NCBI GenBank assembly: GCA_964526785.1 | Contig: CAZGMJ010000021.1 | Location: forward strand, 1-64,000 | Direction of reading: 5' to 3' | DNA: 64,000 bases | Source of the DNA: CAZGMJ01 sp964526785 | GTDB taxonomy: Bacteria; Planctomycetota; Phycisphaerae; Sedimentisphaerales; Anaerobacaceae | Shown here: piece by piece, positions 45,950-53,982 of the stretch | Numbering within the stretch: the stretch's first letter is position 1 | Layout of the letters: the number at the start of each line of letters is the position of its first letter | The notes under the pieces: model-generated | The model's database searches: none | What the model was told of the DNA's origin: nothing | Seen by the model: the letters and a program-made list of their open reading frames with translations, nothing else | Made by a program: the position numbers and the translations under genes

Positions 45950-47035
45950 CTATTGGAGCGAGATAGGAACCGTCACGGGCAACCCCTTGCCGTCGGCAAT
46001 CATACAGTTCGTTACAACAGCGGAATAATCCATCCATCTTTGATCGGGCTCGACTTCGACGCGAATGGTCGCGGTGCTGTTGGCGGGCAGCGTAACCGAG
46101 GCCGGCCCCTGGTCGCCGGTCCGCTCGATCTGCAAATTGAGTTCGCAGTTGTTCGTTACCTCCATCCATGCGTAGTCATCCGTCTGCATGTAGGGCGGTT
46201 CGACCTCGACCGCAGCGGAAAGCATCGCTTCGAGCAGGTAGGGCTTGCCAATGAGCTGGTTTTTGTACCAGACGAGTGTCCTTCCGGCTTCTAGGGCTTC
46301 CTTCACGCCTGCGATGCTTTTATCCCGGGCGAAGACGAGGGTGAGCGTGTGATGGCTCTCTGCGGTCCATGGGTCGGTGGAGTCCGGGCCGTGAATGTCT
46401 GAGTTGCCGATCATGGTGAGGTCCTTTTCGATAGCCCACGTCAGGGCTTCGGGATAATAGCTGCGGCCGTTGCACACCTCGATGCCGCGGAGGAATCCGC
46501 CTTCGTAGAGTTTGGTGTGCACATCGAACCAACCCTTGTGCTCGGGTTTCCAGCCGGGGTGGTTCCAGAAGATGAATGCTCTCTGTTTATCCGCAGCCTT
46601 CATCACGTCGAACAAGTCCTCGGTATCCAGCGGATCTATGTCTTCGAGGAAGATCGCGTTGAAATGGCCCGGCGGAGTGCTTCGTGTGATCTCAGTGCCT
46701 TTGATCAGCAGAATACCCTTTTTCTTCGCTCGACTCCTGGCGATCTCATACGGCCGATTGTGGTTTGTCGGCACGTCCTCTTTGTGGGGCTGGTATTCGA
46801 TGTGGTCGGTTATGGAGATCACGTCGAGCCCCCGCCGTTCCGCCTCATCCACGCGAACGGTCGGCCAGACCAAACCGTCGGAGAATACCGTGTGCATGTG
46901 AAAATCACACACGAGCGTTTCGTAGCCCGGAATGTCGGGGAAGTTGATCTTGCCCTTCGCTGTCGCAGAAGCCGAGATGATCGTTAGCAGCAAGAAGGCG
47001 GTCAGGAGAAGGGTGCGTGTTCGGAGTGTTTTCAT
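45950..47035 (-). CDS. Secreted PHP-domain metal-dependent hydrolase
   Basis: 361 aa with a signal peptide (TLLLTAFLLLTIISASATA). The PHP metal site is clear: CDFHMHTVFSDG (HxH), SITDHIEYQP, KGTEITR, FWNHPGW and GNSDIHGPD supply the expected His/Asp/Glu ligands. PHP proteins are phosphoesterases or nucleotide hydrolases; exported planctomycete ones have no known substrate. The C-terminal 80 residues form a beta-sandwich (NNCELNLQIERTG, LPANSTATIRVEV). It diverges from an acyltransferase gene at 47273. Confidence 0.9.
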   Translation of the reverse strand: MKTLRTRTLLLTAFLLLTIISASATAKGKINFPDIPGYETLVCDFHMHTVFSDGLVWPTVRVDEAERRGLDVISITDHIEYQPHKEDVPTNHNRPYEIARSRAKKKGILLIKGTEITRSTPPGHFNAIFLEDIDPLDTEDLFDVMKAADKQRAFIFWNHPGWKPEHKGWFDVHTKLYEGGFLRGIEVCNGRSYYPEALTWAIEKDLTMIGNSDIHGPDSTDPWTAESHHTLTLVFARDKSIAGVKEALEAGRTLVWYKNQLIGKPYLLEAMLSAAVEVEPPYMQTDDYAWMEVTNNCELNLQIERTGDQGPASVTLPANSTATIRVEVEPDQRWMDYSAVVTNCMIADGKGLPVTVPISLQ

Positions 47036-47190
47036 CGTGAGGTCCTTTCTACTTGTTCGGTGCTCTGGTCAACCATGCACAAATCAAGCTGCATGCGCTA
47101 CGAGTTGCCGATAGCATAGCAGGCCCAAACGGATGTTGCAACCACCTGCGGGTTCGACGATGCGTTTTCCAGCAGGGGGCCGGATTATCC

Positions 47191-47218
47191 TTGATTTGGC
47201 CGGTGACGGCCGTACAAT
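47191..47218 (+). promoter_or_regulatory. Promoter with hairpin-like spacer for the acyltransferase operon
   Basis: TTGATT (47191-47196) and TACAAT (47213-47218), 16-base spacer. The spacer holds the inverted repeat GGCCG-GTGA-CGGCC (47198-47211), a possible operator. Confidence 0.45.
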
Positions 47219-47272
47219 CTGCCAACGTACACGGATGTGATGATCGGTCGTCCTGACATTTGGAGGTCGTAA

Positions 47273-48322
47273 GTGGTAGCAAAGAAGTCCACGCGGATTC
47301 GCTACATCAATTGGTTGCGAATCGCGGCGATATATACGGTCGTGGCCGCACACATCGCCATTTGGACCGCAGAAGGCCAGCAGCCGCTCAGTGCCGGCTG
47401 GTGGGTGGGCAACGCCATTCATATCCTGGCGATCTGGACTGTGCCCGTCTTCGTCATGGTCAGTGGCGCCTTGCTGCTGGACAATCGCAGGAACGAAACC
47501 GCGATGGAGTTCTACAGCAAGCGGCTGCGCCGGATCGGCATCCCCGTGGTGTTCTGGACGGTCGTTTACATCCTTGCCAGAAAGTACATCGGCCACGAGG
47601 AACTCACGTCCCGACGGATCGCCTGGTTGGTCTTTACGGCCACGCCTTACTATCACCTATGGTACCTTCTGATGATACCGGGGTTGTACCTGCTTACGCC
47701 GCCGCTTCGGGCATTTATCCGTCGGACAACGCCGAGGCAGCGTGTGGCGGCGATTGTCGTCATACTGGGCCTGGCGGCTGTCTACTATCCGCTGAACATT
47801 CTTTACTGGCGGCTGCCCCGAACGGTTTTCACGGTCTTTCTCCCGTTCGTCGGTTACTATCTCTGCGGCCACGAACTGCGCTCGCTGGATCTCAAGAAGT
47901 TGCCTCGATGGCCTCTGGCGGCGCTGGTATTGCTGGCGGTGGGTTACGCGGTTGTAATGGCTCGCCCCTTCATCGATAACCTGGGATATATCGGAGATGT
48001 GTATATCGTGGACTTCTTCTGCCCGCCCGTCGTTCTAATGGCGCTGGTCATTTTCTATGCGGCCTATCGGCTCGATCAGCGGGGGCAGTGGAGGCCGGGC
48101 ATTCTCGCCAAAGCCGAGGCTTGGGTGGCTTCGACGACGCTCGGGGTTTATGTACTGCACCCGCTGGTGCTCGAGTATATGCGCGTGAAGTTCTCAAGGC
48201 GGGCGGCGGAGGAAGGGCTTTTGGTGGCCTTCTTAGCAGGACCGATCATTGCGTTCGCCGCCTCCTACGTGCTGACCTCGCTGATGATGAACGTGCCTTT
48301 CCTGAGGCGTACAGTCAGTTGA
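47273..48322 (+). CDS. Acyltransferase family 3 membrane protein
   Basis: 349 aa starting with GTG 47273, with GGAGG at 47262-47266. About ten membrane helices. The N-terminal RYINWLRIAAIYTVVAAHIAIW and the mid-protein YYHLWYLLMIPGLYLLTPPLR match the acyltransferase 3 (OafA/WecH-like) family, with the conserved His in helix 1. Such enzymes O-acetylate or acylate sugars of surface polysaccharides. A large membrane protein follows 68 bases downstream. Confidence 0.93.
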   Translation: MVAKKSTRIRYINWLRIAAIYTVVAAHIAIWTAEGQQPLSAGWWVGNAIHILAIWTVPVFVMVSGALLLDNRRNETAMEFYSKRLRRIGIPVVFWTVVYILARKYIGHEELTSRRIAWLVFTATPYYHLWYLLMIPGLYLLTPPLRAFIRRTTPRQRVAAIVVILGLAAVYYPLNILYWRLPRTVFTVFLPFVGYYLCGHELRSLDLKKLPRWPLAALVLLAVGYAVVMARPFIDNLGYIGDVYIVDFFCPPVVLMALVIFYAAYRLDQRGQWRPGILAKAEAWVASTTLGVYVLHPLVLEYMRVKFSRRAAEEGLLVAFLAGPIIAFAASYVLTSLMMNVPFLRRTVS

Positions 48323-48390
48323 TCGCTCGCAAATGCAGTGAGGGCGTTGGACGAAGAGTGTTGTGCGCGGCAAGGGCATACGGATGATAT

Positions 48391-50274
48391 ATGGCAGAAC
48401 ATATGGCTGACCGACTGGCAAATTGCGTTGCTCGAACGAAGAGCTGGCTCGTGCATCCGAGGCTGATATGGATGCTGGCGATCCTGGCGGTTGTCGTCTC
48501 CGTGCCTGCTGTCTTCAGCGGCTGGGGGCCGATGGACGATTTGCGCCATCGCGCCAAGCTGATAGACCCATCCCGCGTGCCCGACAAGTTCAGACAGATC
48601 GGTCTGGTGCCCGAAGATTCGGGTGAGCTGACGACGGTTCTATCGGAAATGCATACGATCAATCGCACGCGCAGCGACTTCGACAGGCTGCGGGATTACG
48701 GGATAATGCATTGGTGGACGCAGCAGGACTATCGCGCATCGAACTGGCGTCCCGTTGACAGCTTTACCCACTGGCTCGATTACCGGCTCTGGCCCGACGC
48801 CCCCGCGCTGCAGCATATACACAACATCGTATGGTTTGTTGCCATCATCATGCTCGCGACGCTGCTGTACAGGCGTCTGATCGGGCCCGGCTGGGTCGCG
48901 GGTCTGGCCGCCCTGATGTACGTCCTGGACGACAGCAACTACCTGCCTACGTTATGGCTGGCCAACCGCTGCCTGCTCGTTTCGCTGGTGTTTGCCTTGC
49001 TCTGTGTATTGTTGCACCACAAATGGCGTTCCTCTGGATCAATTGGTGCTGCGATAGCCTCCGGCGTCTTTCTGGTTCTTTCGCTTCTGGCCAGCGAGGC
49101 CGGCGTGTCAATCTTTGCATATCTGTTTGCCTACGCATTGATTCTCGAACAGGGCAGCCTGGTCAAACGCGGCCTGAGCCTGCTGCCTGCTTTTGCGATC
49201 ATCCTGATCTGGCGAGCCGTATACAGCACGCTGGGCCATGGAGCCTTCGGCAGCGGTTTCGTGATTGACCCGGGCAGAGAACCGGTCAGTTTCATGATCG
49301 AGTTGCTGCAGCGCGGTCCTGTGTTGCTCTTCGCCCAACTGGGCGGACCGCCGTCGGAGATCTACAGCTTCATCCGCCAGTCGTACCGTCCGTATGTCGT
49401 GGCCGCGGCCTATTCGTTTTTGTTGCTCGTCGTGGTCGCCGTATGGCCGGTCGTTCGCCACAATCGCACCGCTCGATTCTGGCTGCTGGCCATGGTGCTG
49501 GCTGTTGTGCCGATCTGCGCGACGCTGCCGATGAACCGCAACCTGCTGTTCGTGGCCGTCGCGGCTTTTGCCCTGATCTGCCAGTTCATCGGCGCCTGGT
49601 CGGCGAAAGAGGCATGGCTGCCCCGCAGCAGATGGTGGGGCAAGCTTGCCAAAGCACTCGCTGTGTATTTCATCATCGCACACATCATCTTTGCCGCTTT
49701 GGGACGAATTGCCAGCCCGATTACGGTAGCAGAGACGCGCGAGCAGTTCGCCGCGACTATGGACGTCGGGCCATTGCCCGGCGTCGGGGATCAGGATCTG
49801 GTTATTGTGAATGCCCCGAATCCGTTCAGCCTGTTCTTCATGCCCCTGTACCGATGGCATAACGACCAACCGCTGCCCGAGCACGTGCGGGTGCTGGCGC
49901 CTGGCTTTGCTCTGATGCGTGTTACACGGACGGCTGAGGACACGCTGCGCGTTGAGGCCGCCTCGGCGAATCTCTTCACGGGCAGGCAGGAGCGGCCGTT
50001 CCACGTTGTGTACATGTACGAAACGTTCAACGAGGGATTCAGGCACAGCAGCTTTCCCATGCAGGCGGGCGACGTCGTGCAGTTGCCCCGCATGACGGCC
50101 ACCGTCAGGGACGTCGACGAAGCCGGCCTGCCCGTTACGGTCGAGTTTCATTTTGCCGTCCCACTGGACGACGCTTCGCTGCGGTGGCTTAAATGGGACT
50201 GGCACGACAAGCAATACGTGCCGTTCGAAGTGCCCGGGCTCGGTGAGAGTGTCCGTGTGAAGGGGCGTTTTTGA
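48391..50274 (+). CDS. Large polytopic membrane protein, possibly GT-C glycosyltransferase-like
   Basis: 627 aa with about eleven membrane helices (first near residues 27-45) and a soluble C-terminal domain of about 140 residues. The first external loop has WGPMDDLRHR (acidic pair after helix 1) and NWRPVDSFTHWLDYRLW, in a layout like GT-C glycosyltransferases, which use a DxD/ExD in that loop to bind a lipid-linked sugar. Membership is not proven. It lies between an acyltransferase and a flavin reductase; the acyltransferase supports a role in surface glycan modification. Confidence 0.7.
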   Translation: MAEHMADRLANCVARTKSWLVHPRLIWMLAILAVVVSVPAVFSGWGPMDDLRHRAKLIDPSRVPDKFRQIGLVPEDSGELTTVLSEMHTINRTRSDFDRLRDYGIMHWWTQQDYRASNWRPVDSFTHWLDYRLWPDAPALQHIHNIVWFVAIIMLATLLYRRLIGPGWVAGLAALMYVLDDSNYLPTLWLANRCLLVSLVFALLCVLLHHKWRSSGSIGAAIASGVFLVLSLLASEAGVSIFAYLFAYALILEQGSLVKRGLSLLPAFAIILIWRAVYSTLGHGAFGSGFVIDPGREPVSFMIELLQRGPVLLFAQLGGPPSEIYSFIRQSYRPYVVAAAYSFLLLVVVAVWPVVRHNRTARFWLLAMVLAVVPICATLPMNRNLLFVAVAAFALICQFIGAWSAKEAWLPRSRWWGKLAKALAVYFIIAHIIFAALGRIASPITVAETREQFAATMDVGPLPGVGDQDLVIVNAPNPFSLFFMPLYRWHNDQPLPEHVRVLAPGFALMRVTRTAEDTLRVEAASANLFTGRQERPFHVVYMYETFNEGFRHSSFPMQAGDVVQLPRMTATVRDVDEAGLPVTVEFHFAVPLDDASLRWLKWDWHDKQYVPFEVPGLGESVRVKGRF

Positions 50275-50303
50275 GCGATTAGTCTTCAGTTGAAAGGGAG
50301 AAG

Positions 50304-50864
50304 ATGAAAAGAGACGTCGATTTGGCCCGATCCAAGTGGCTTGTGGAACCCGGTTGTGTCGTGCTGGTAACCTCGGGCACTATGGAAGAGCCCAACGTAA
50401 TGACCTTCAGTTGGCAGACCCCGGTCAATACATCCGATCCGTGTTTGATTGTGCTGGCGATCAGTCATGTGCGCTACTCCTACGAACTGATCCGGCAGAA
50501 CAACGAACTGGTCATCAATGTTCCCGGCGAAGAGCTGTTGGATCAGGTGCATTACGTGGGCACCGTCAGTGGACGAGATGCCGACAAACTGAGGACCAGC
50601 GGTCTGACGATCGCCCCCGCTCAAGCAGTCCGCCCGCCGTTGATTGCCGAATGTGCCGGCCATCTGGAATGCAAAGTGGTGCAAACGTTTGAGATGGAGA
50701 GCCACGACCTGCTCGTATGTGAAGTCGTCGGCGCGAGCGCCGAGGCCGATTTCTTCGACGGCCGCTGGATTGCCGAGAAATTCCACAGCCTCCACTATCT
50801 CTGCGGCAATCTCTACGGCCTGCTGGACCGCACCGTAAAGGCCCGTCCTATCGCAGGAGGTTGA
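50304..50864 (+). CDS. Flavin reductase family protein (flavoredoxin-like)
   Basis: 186 aa, full length for the family. AAAGGGAG precedes the start. The FMN-binding split-barrel is visible: PGCVVLVTSGTMEEPNVMTFSWQTPVNTSDP, ISHVRYSYELIRQNNELVINVP, and SGRDADKLRTSGLTIAPA with LIAECAGHLECKV. It carries FMN and probably moves electrons in the cytoplasm, as in flavoredoxin of anaerobes. It lies 29 bases after the membrane protein gene, so co-transcription is possible without a clear functional link. Confidence 0.92.
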   Translation: MKRDVDLARSKWLVEPGCVVLVTSGTMEEPNVMTFSWQTPVNTSDPCLIVLAISHVRYSYELIRQNNELVINVPGEELLDQVHYVGTVSGRDADKLRTSGLTIAPAQAVRPPLIAECAGHLECKVVQTFEMESHDLLVCEVVGASAEADFFDGRWIAEKFHSLHYLCGNLYGLLDRTVKARPIAGG

Positions 50865-51011
50865 GGCGGCGTACCGTATTGCCGGTTGCTGCGGCTCTTG
50901 CGGCAGTTCGCACGCTTTTCGTATCGCTTCTGCTTGTCTCGGTAGCTTTGCTCGACTATCATAGAGCGAAAGCCTGCATGAATGACATCAATCCGCTGAT
51001 TGAGGTGGAGC

Positions 51012-51989
51012 ATGGCAAATACCTTACATCGTCGAGATTTCCTGAAGCATTCCGCAGCCGCGTCGGCGGCACTGGGATTGAGCCTCGAGGAGCGCGTGCT
51101 GGCATCCCGGGCAGCCGGTACGCCGCCCATAACGGACAGGCCGATTACGGAGCAGGTGTTACCGATCGGGAAGATCAAAGATGTGGAAATCACGCGCATG
51201 TTCTGCGGTGGCAATCTTACCAGCGGCTTTGCGCACAGTCGGGACCTCGTCTATATCTCCTCGCTTCTTCGCAACTACTTCACCGATGAGAAGATACTCG
51301 AGACCTGGCAGAACTGTGAGGATTCGGGGATTAATACCGTATTGCTCCGGCTGGACAACAGCGTTATCCGCCTGATCAACCAGTACTGGCGCGAACGCGG
51401 CGGATCGCTGCAGTGGATTGCTCAAATCAAGCCCAAGGAAAAGGACCTCACGACCGACGTTAAGCGCGCCGTGGATAACGGAGCCGCCGGTGTTTACGTG
51501 CAGGGAAGCGTCGCAGACCGTTTCGTCAGGGCCGGCCGCATCGATCTGGTGGCGGAGACGCTGGAGTTCATGAAGTCTCAGGGTGTGATCGCGGGCATAG
51601 GGGCCCATTGCCTTGAAGTGGTCATGGCATCGGAAGAAGCAGGACTCGCCCCGGACTTCTACATGAAGACACTGCACAGCGATGACTACTTCTCCGCTAC
51701 CCCCAGGCAGAACCGCGAGGACTTCATGCTGCCTCCGCACGACAACATGTGGTGTACGAAGCCCGAGCAGACGATAGCGTATATGAAGACGGTCAAACGG
51801 CCGTGGATTGCGTTCAAAGTGCTCGCAGCCGGCGCTATCCACCCGCAGAAGGGCTTTCAGTACGCTTTCGAAAACGGTGCGGACTTCGTTTGTGTCGGTA
51901 TGTTTGACTTCCAGGTGCGCGAAGACGTCATGATCGCCCGCCGGATACTCTCAGGCAATCTGCGCAGAAACAGGACCTGGATGGCGTAG
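51012..51989 (+). CDS. Tat-exported TIM-barrel-like protein, function unknown
   Basis: 325 aa from ATG 51012 (GAGG 6 bases upstream). Twin-arginine signal LHRRDFLKHSAAASAALGLS. The rest looks like an aldo/keto-reductase- or aldolase-like barrel (MFCGGNLTSGFAHSRDL, SGINTVLLRLDN, AGVYVQGSVADRF, GVIAGIGAHCLEVV, PWIAFKVLAAGAIHPQKGF, VCVGMFDFQVRED). Planctomycete genomes carry many such exported barrel proteins with no assigned substrate. It converges with folC, 41 bases away. Confidence 0.82.
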   Translation: MANTLHRRDFLKHSAAASAALGLSLEERVLASRAAGTPPITDRPITEQVLPIGKIKDVEITRMFCGGNLTSGFAHSRDLVYISSLLRNYFTDEKILETWQNCEDSGINTVLLRLDNSVIRLINQYWRERGGSLQWIAQIKPKEKDLTTDVKRAVDNGAAGVYVQGSVADRFVRAGRIDLVAETLEFMKSQGVIAGIGAHCLEVVMASEEAGLAPDFYMKTLHSDDYFSATPRQNREDFMLPPHDNMWCTKPEQTIAYMKTVKRPWIAFKVLAAGAIHPQKGFQYAFENGADFVCVGMFDFQVREDVMIARRILSGNLRRNRTWMA

Positions 51990-52030
51990 GAGTGGTTGGT
52001 ACGTGACGAGATGGCGATTGAGGCGTCGGA

Positions 52031-53473
52031 TTATACGCTGCTCGTTACGCGAGATCGCCTTGTTTTGTGGAATCGCGTCTTCGCCTGGCCGATCAGATAA
52101 AAGCTGCCCGTGATGCAGATCAGGTCTTCTCTGCCGACCGCGCTGCTGGCCAGCCCCAGAGCCTCTCCGAGACTGGAAGCCGTCTGGCACATCTTGCCGC
52201 ATATCTCGGCGTAAATCTCCGCCAGATCATCCGGCGACATGGCCTTGGGGGAGTTGCTGCGCGTAAAGACGACCTTGTCCGCCCCGTAGCGCAACGCATC
52301 CAGCATGCCCCGCACGTCCTTGTCACTGTTGCAGCCAAAAACAACGACCATCGAGTCGTAAGGCACGTTCTGTCCGATTGCCTGAATAAGCGCCTTGATG
52401 CTCGCGGCGTTGTGGGCGCCGTCAATCATGATCCGGGGATCGCTGCAAATCATCTCCATCCGGCCGATGAGCGAAACTCCGAGCAGACCCTGGGCGGCCT
52501 TCTGATTGTCAATTTCGTACCCGACCTCTTTCAATTTGTCCAGCATCGCCAGAGCGAGACCGCAATTGATCGCCTGGTGTTCGCCATGCAGCGGCACGCG
52601 CAGGTGTTCGAAGCGGCTCGTGGCCGTCGTCAGACAGATTCGCGTGTGCGGTCCGTCCTCGCGCGACGTTTCGAAGCGGTGTGAAAAATCGATATCCGTA
52701 CCGGTTATGCTCAGCGGTGCACTTGCTGCCTCGGCGCAGGACCGCAGCACATCCATCGCCGCCGGCTCCTGTGCGACGGTTACCGCCGGCACACCGCGCT
52801 TAAACACGCCCGCCTTCTCCTCAGCGATACTGCTGATGGTCTGCCCGAGCTGCTGTTGATGGTCGATACTGAGGCTCGTAATGCCCACAACCTCCGGCTG
52901 AACCACATTCGTGCTGTCGAGACGCCCGCCCAATCCGGTCTCGATAATGCCGATATCCACTTCCTTGTCCGCGAAGTGCATAAAGGCGACGGCCGTGAGT
53001 ATCTCAAAGAACGTGGGAGGGTCGTCATTGGCCATCTTCTCGATAGGTGCATAAAGGCGATTGAGAATGCCGAGCATGTCCGTCTTGGTGATCATTTTGG
53101 AATTGACGGCGATTCGCTCGTGCAGATGCACCACGTGAGGCGACGTATACAGCCCCACCCGATAATTGTTGGCCTCCAGCATACGGGCCAGCATGGTCGC
53201 TGTGGACCCCTTGCCCTTGGTGCCCGCGATGTGGGCCGTGCTGATCTTTTTATGGGGATTCCCCACCAGCGACAGCAGCTTTTTCATTCGATCCAAGCTG
53301 AATGTCGTCACATTATACCGGACGCGCTGCTGCCTCTCGTAGTCGGTTTTGTCCAGAAGGTACGCAATGGCTTCGCGGTAGGTCCTGAAAGCCTTCTTAC
53401 CTTTTACCTTGGCGACTTTGGAGGAGGATCTCTTAGTCCGTTTCTTTCCGGTTGTCCTCAATGACTTTACCAT
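52031..53473 (-). CDS. folC: Folylpolyglutamate synthase/dihydrofolate synthase
   Basis: 480 aa from ATG 53473; a basic N-terminal leader (TGKKRTKRSSSKVAKVKGKK) of about 30 residues precedes the conserved core. The Mur-ligase-type P-loop is IAGTKGKGSTATMLARML, followed by YTSPHVVHLHERIAVN and ETGLGGRLDSTNVV. The C-terminal domain has MIDGAHNAASIKAL. It adds glutamate to dihydropteroate and folates using ATP in the cytoplasm. The long basic N-terminus is unusual; no ribosome site fixes the start. Confidence 0.95.
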   Translation of the reverse strand: MVKSLRTTGKKRTKRSSSKVAKVKGKKAFRTYREAIAYLLDKTDYERQQRVRYNVTTFSLDRMKKLLSLVGNPHKKISTAHIAGTKGKGSTATMLARMLEANNYRVGLYTSPHVVHLHERIAVNSKMITKTDMLGILNRLYAPIEKMANDDPPTFFEILTAVAFMHFADKEVDIGIIETGLGGRLDSTNVVQPEVVGITSLSIDHQQQLGQTISSIAEEKAGVFKRGVPAVTVAQEPAAMDVLRSCAEAASAPLSITGTDIDFSHRFETSREDGPHTRICLTTATSRFEHLRVPLHGEHQAINCGLALAMLDKLKEVGYEIDNQKAAQGLLGVSLIGRMEMICSDPRIMIDGAHNAASIKALIQAIGQNVPYDSMVVVFGCNSDKDVRGMLDALRYGADKVVFTRSNSPKAMSPDDLAEIYAEICGKMCQTASSLGEALGLASSAVGREDLICITGSFYLIGQAKTRFHKTRRSRVTSSV

Positions 53474-53982
53474 GAACGCGTGATTGTAGCATCTGGCCAC
53501 AGTCCTGTCAATTGCGGGCAACCACAAGAAGTTTGTGATTTGAATCAGGTTAAGCCGTAAGTGTCTATTTAGTAATGCTTTGCGACAAAGGTATCTTTTT
53601 GTCATTATCCCCTTCCCTTCATAGAATATAACACAGAACGTGTGTAATATTAGAATCGCTTATATATCGATCGGGGACGATCAGGTCAGCTTGTTGCAGG
53701 GTTATGACGGTATTGTCGGTTTTTCAGCCACGCGCCAAATCCCGGTAGGCGGAAGTTGGGTGCTGATCCCGGCAACAGTAGTCCCGGCTGAACGGTAAGC
53801 AAAGCGCATTGGGGGTAAAATGGCCTTTTTGCGGCATTTTGCGGCAAAGCCGCTGTTCCTCGCTGTCGATATGCCGTTAATGCCATACTGGGGGCTTTTG
53901 CGTGTAATGCAACGCGAACACCGCTTGTTTCAGCGGTTTGGCGACGGCCCGCAGAGGCTGAATACCTGGTGAGGCCGAGCAT
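53474..53982. other. 509-bp divergent intergenic region
   Basis: Separates folC (leftward) from the hybrid kinase (rightward). Small hairpins occur: ACACA-GAACG-TGTGT at 53631-53645, GCGGC-AAA-GCCGC at 53841-53853 and ACCGCT-TGTTTC-AGCGGT at 53920-53937. The last two lie in what should be the kinase leader. None matches a known riboswitch I can recognise. No gene seen. Confidence 0.5.

Noticed and set aside
45344..46294. A 316-codon rightward frame over the 45.4-46.3 kb gap
   Set aside because: Its second half is antisense to the PHP gene, it has no ribosome site and no recognisable motif.
47140..47180. gggttcgac stretch suggesting a tRNA T-loop
   Set aside because: No acceptor, D or anticodon stems can be drawn around it.
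53690..53960. Possible c-di-GMP riboswitch before the hybrid kinase
   Set aside because: The conserved core sequences of the GEMM classes could not be found; only small hairpins are present.
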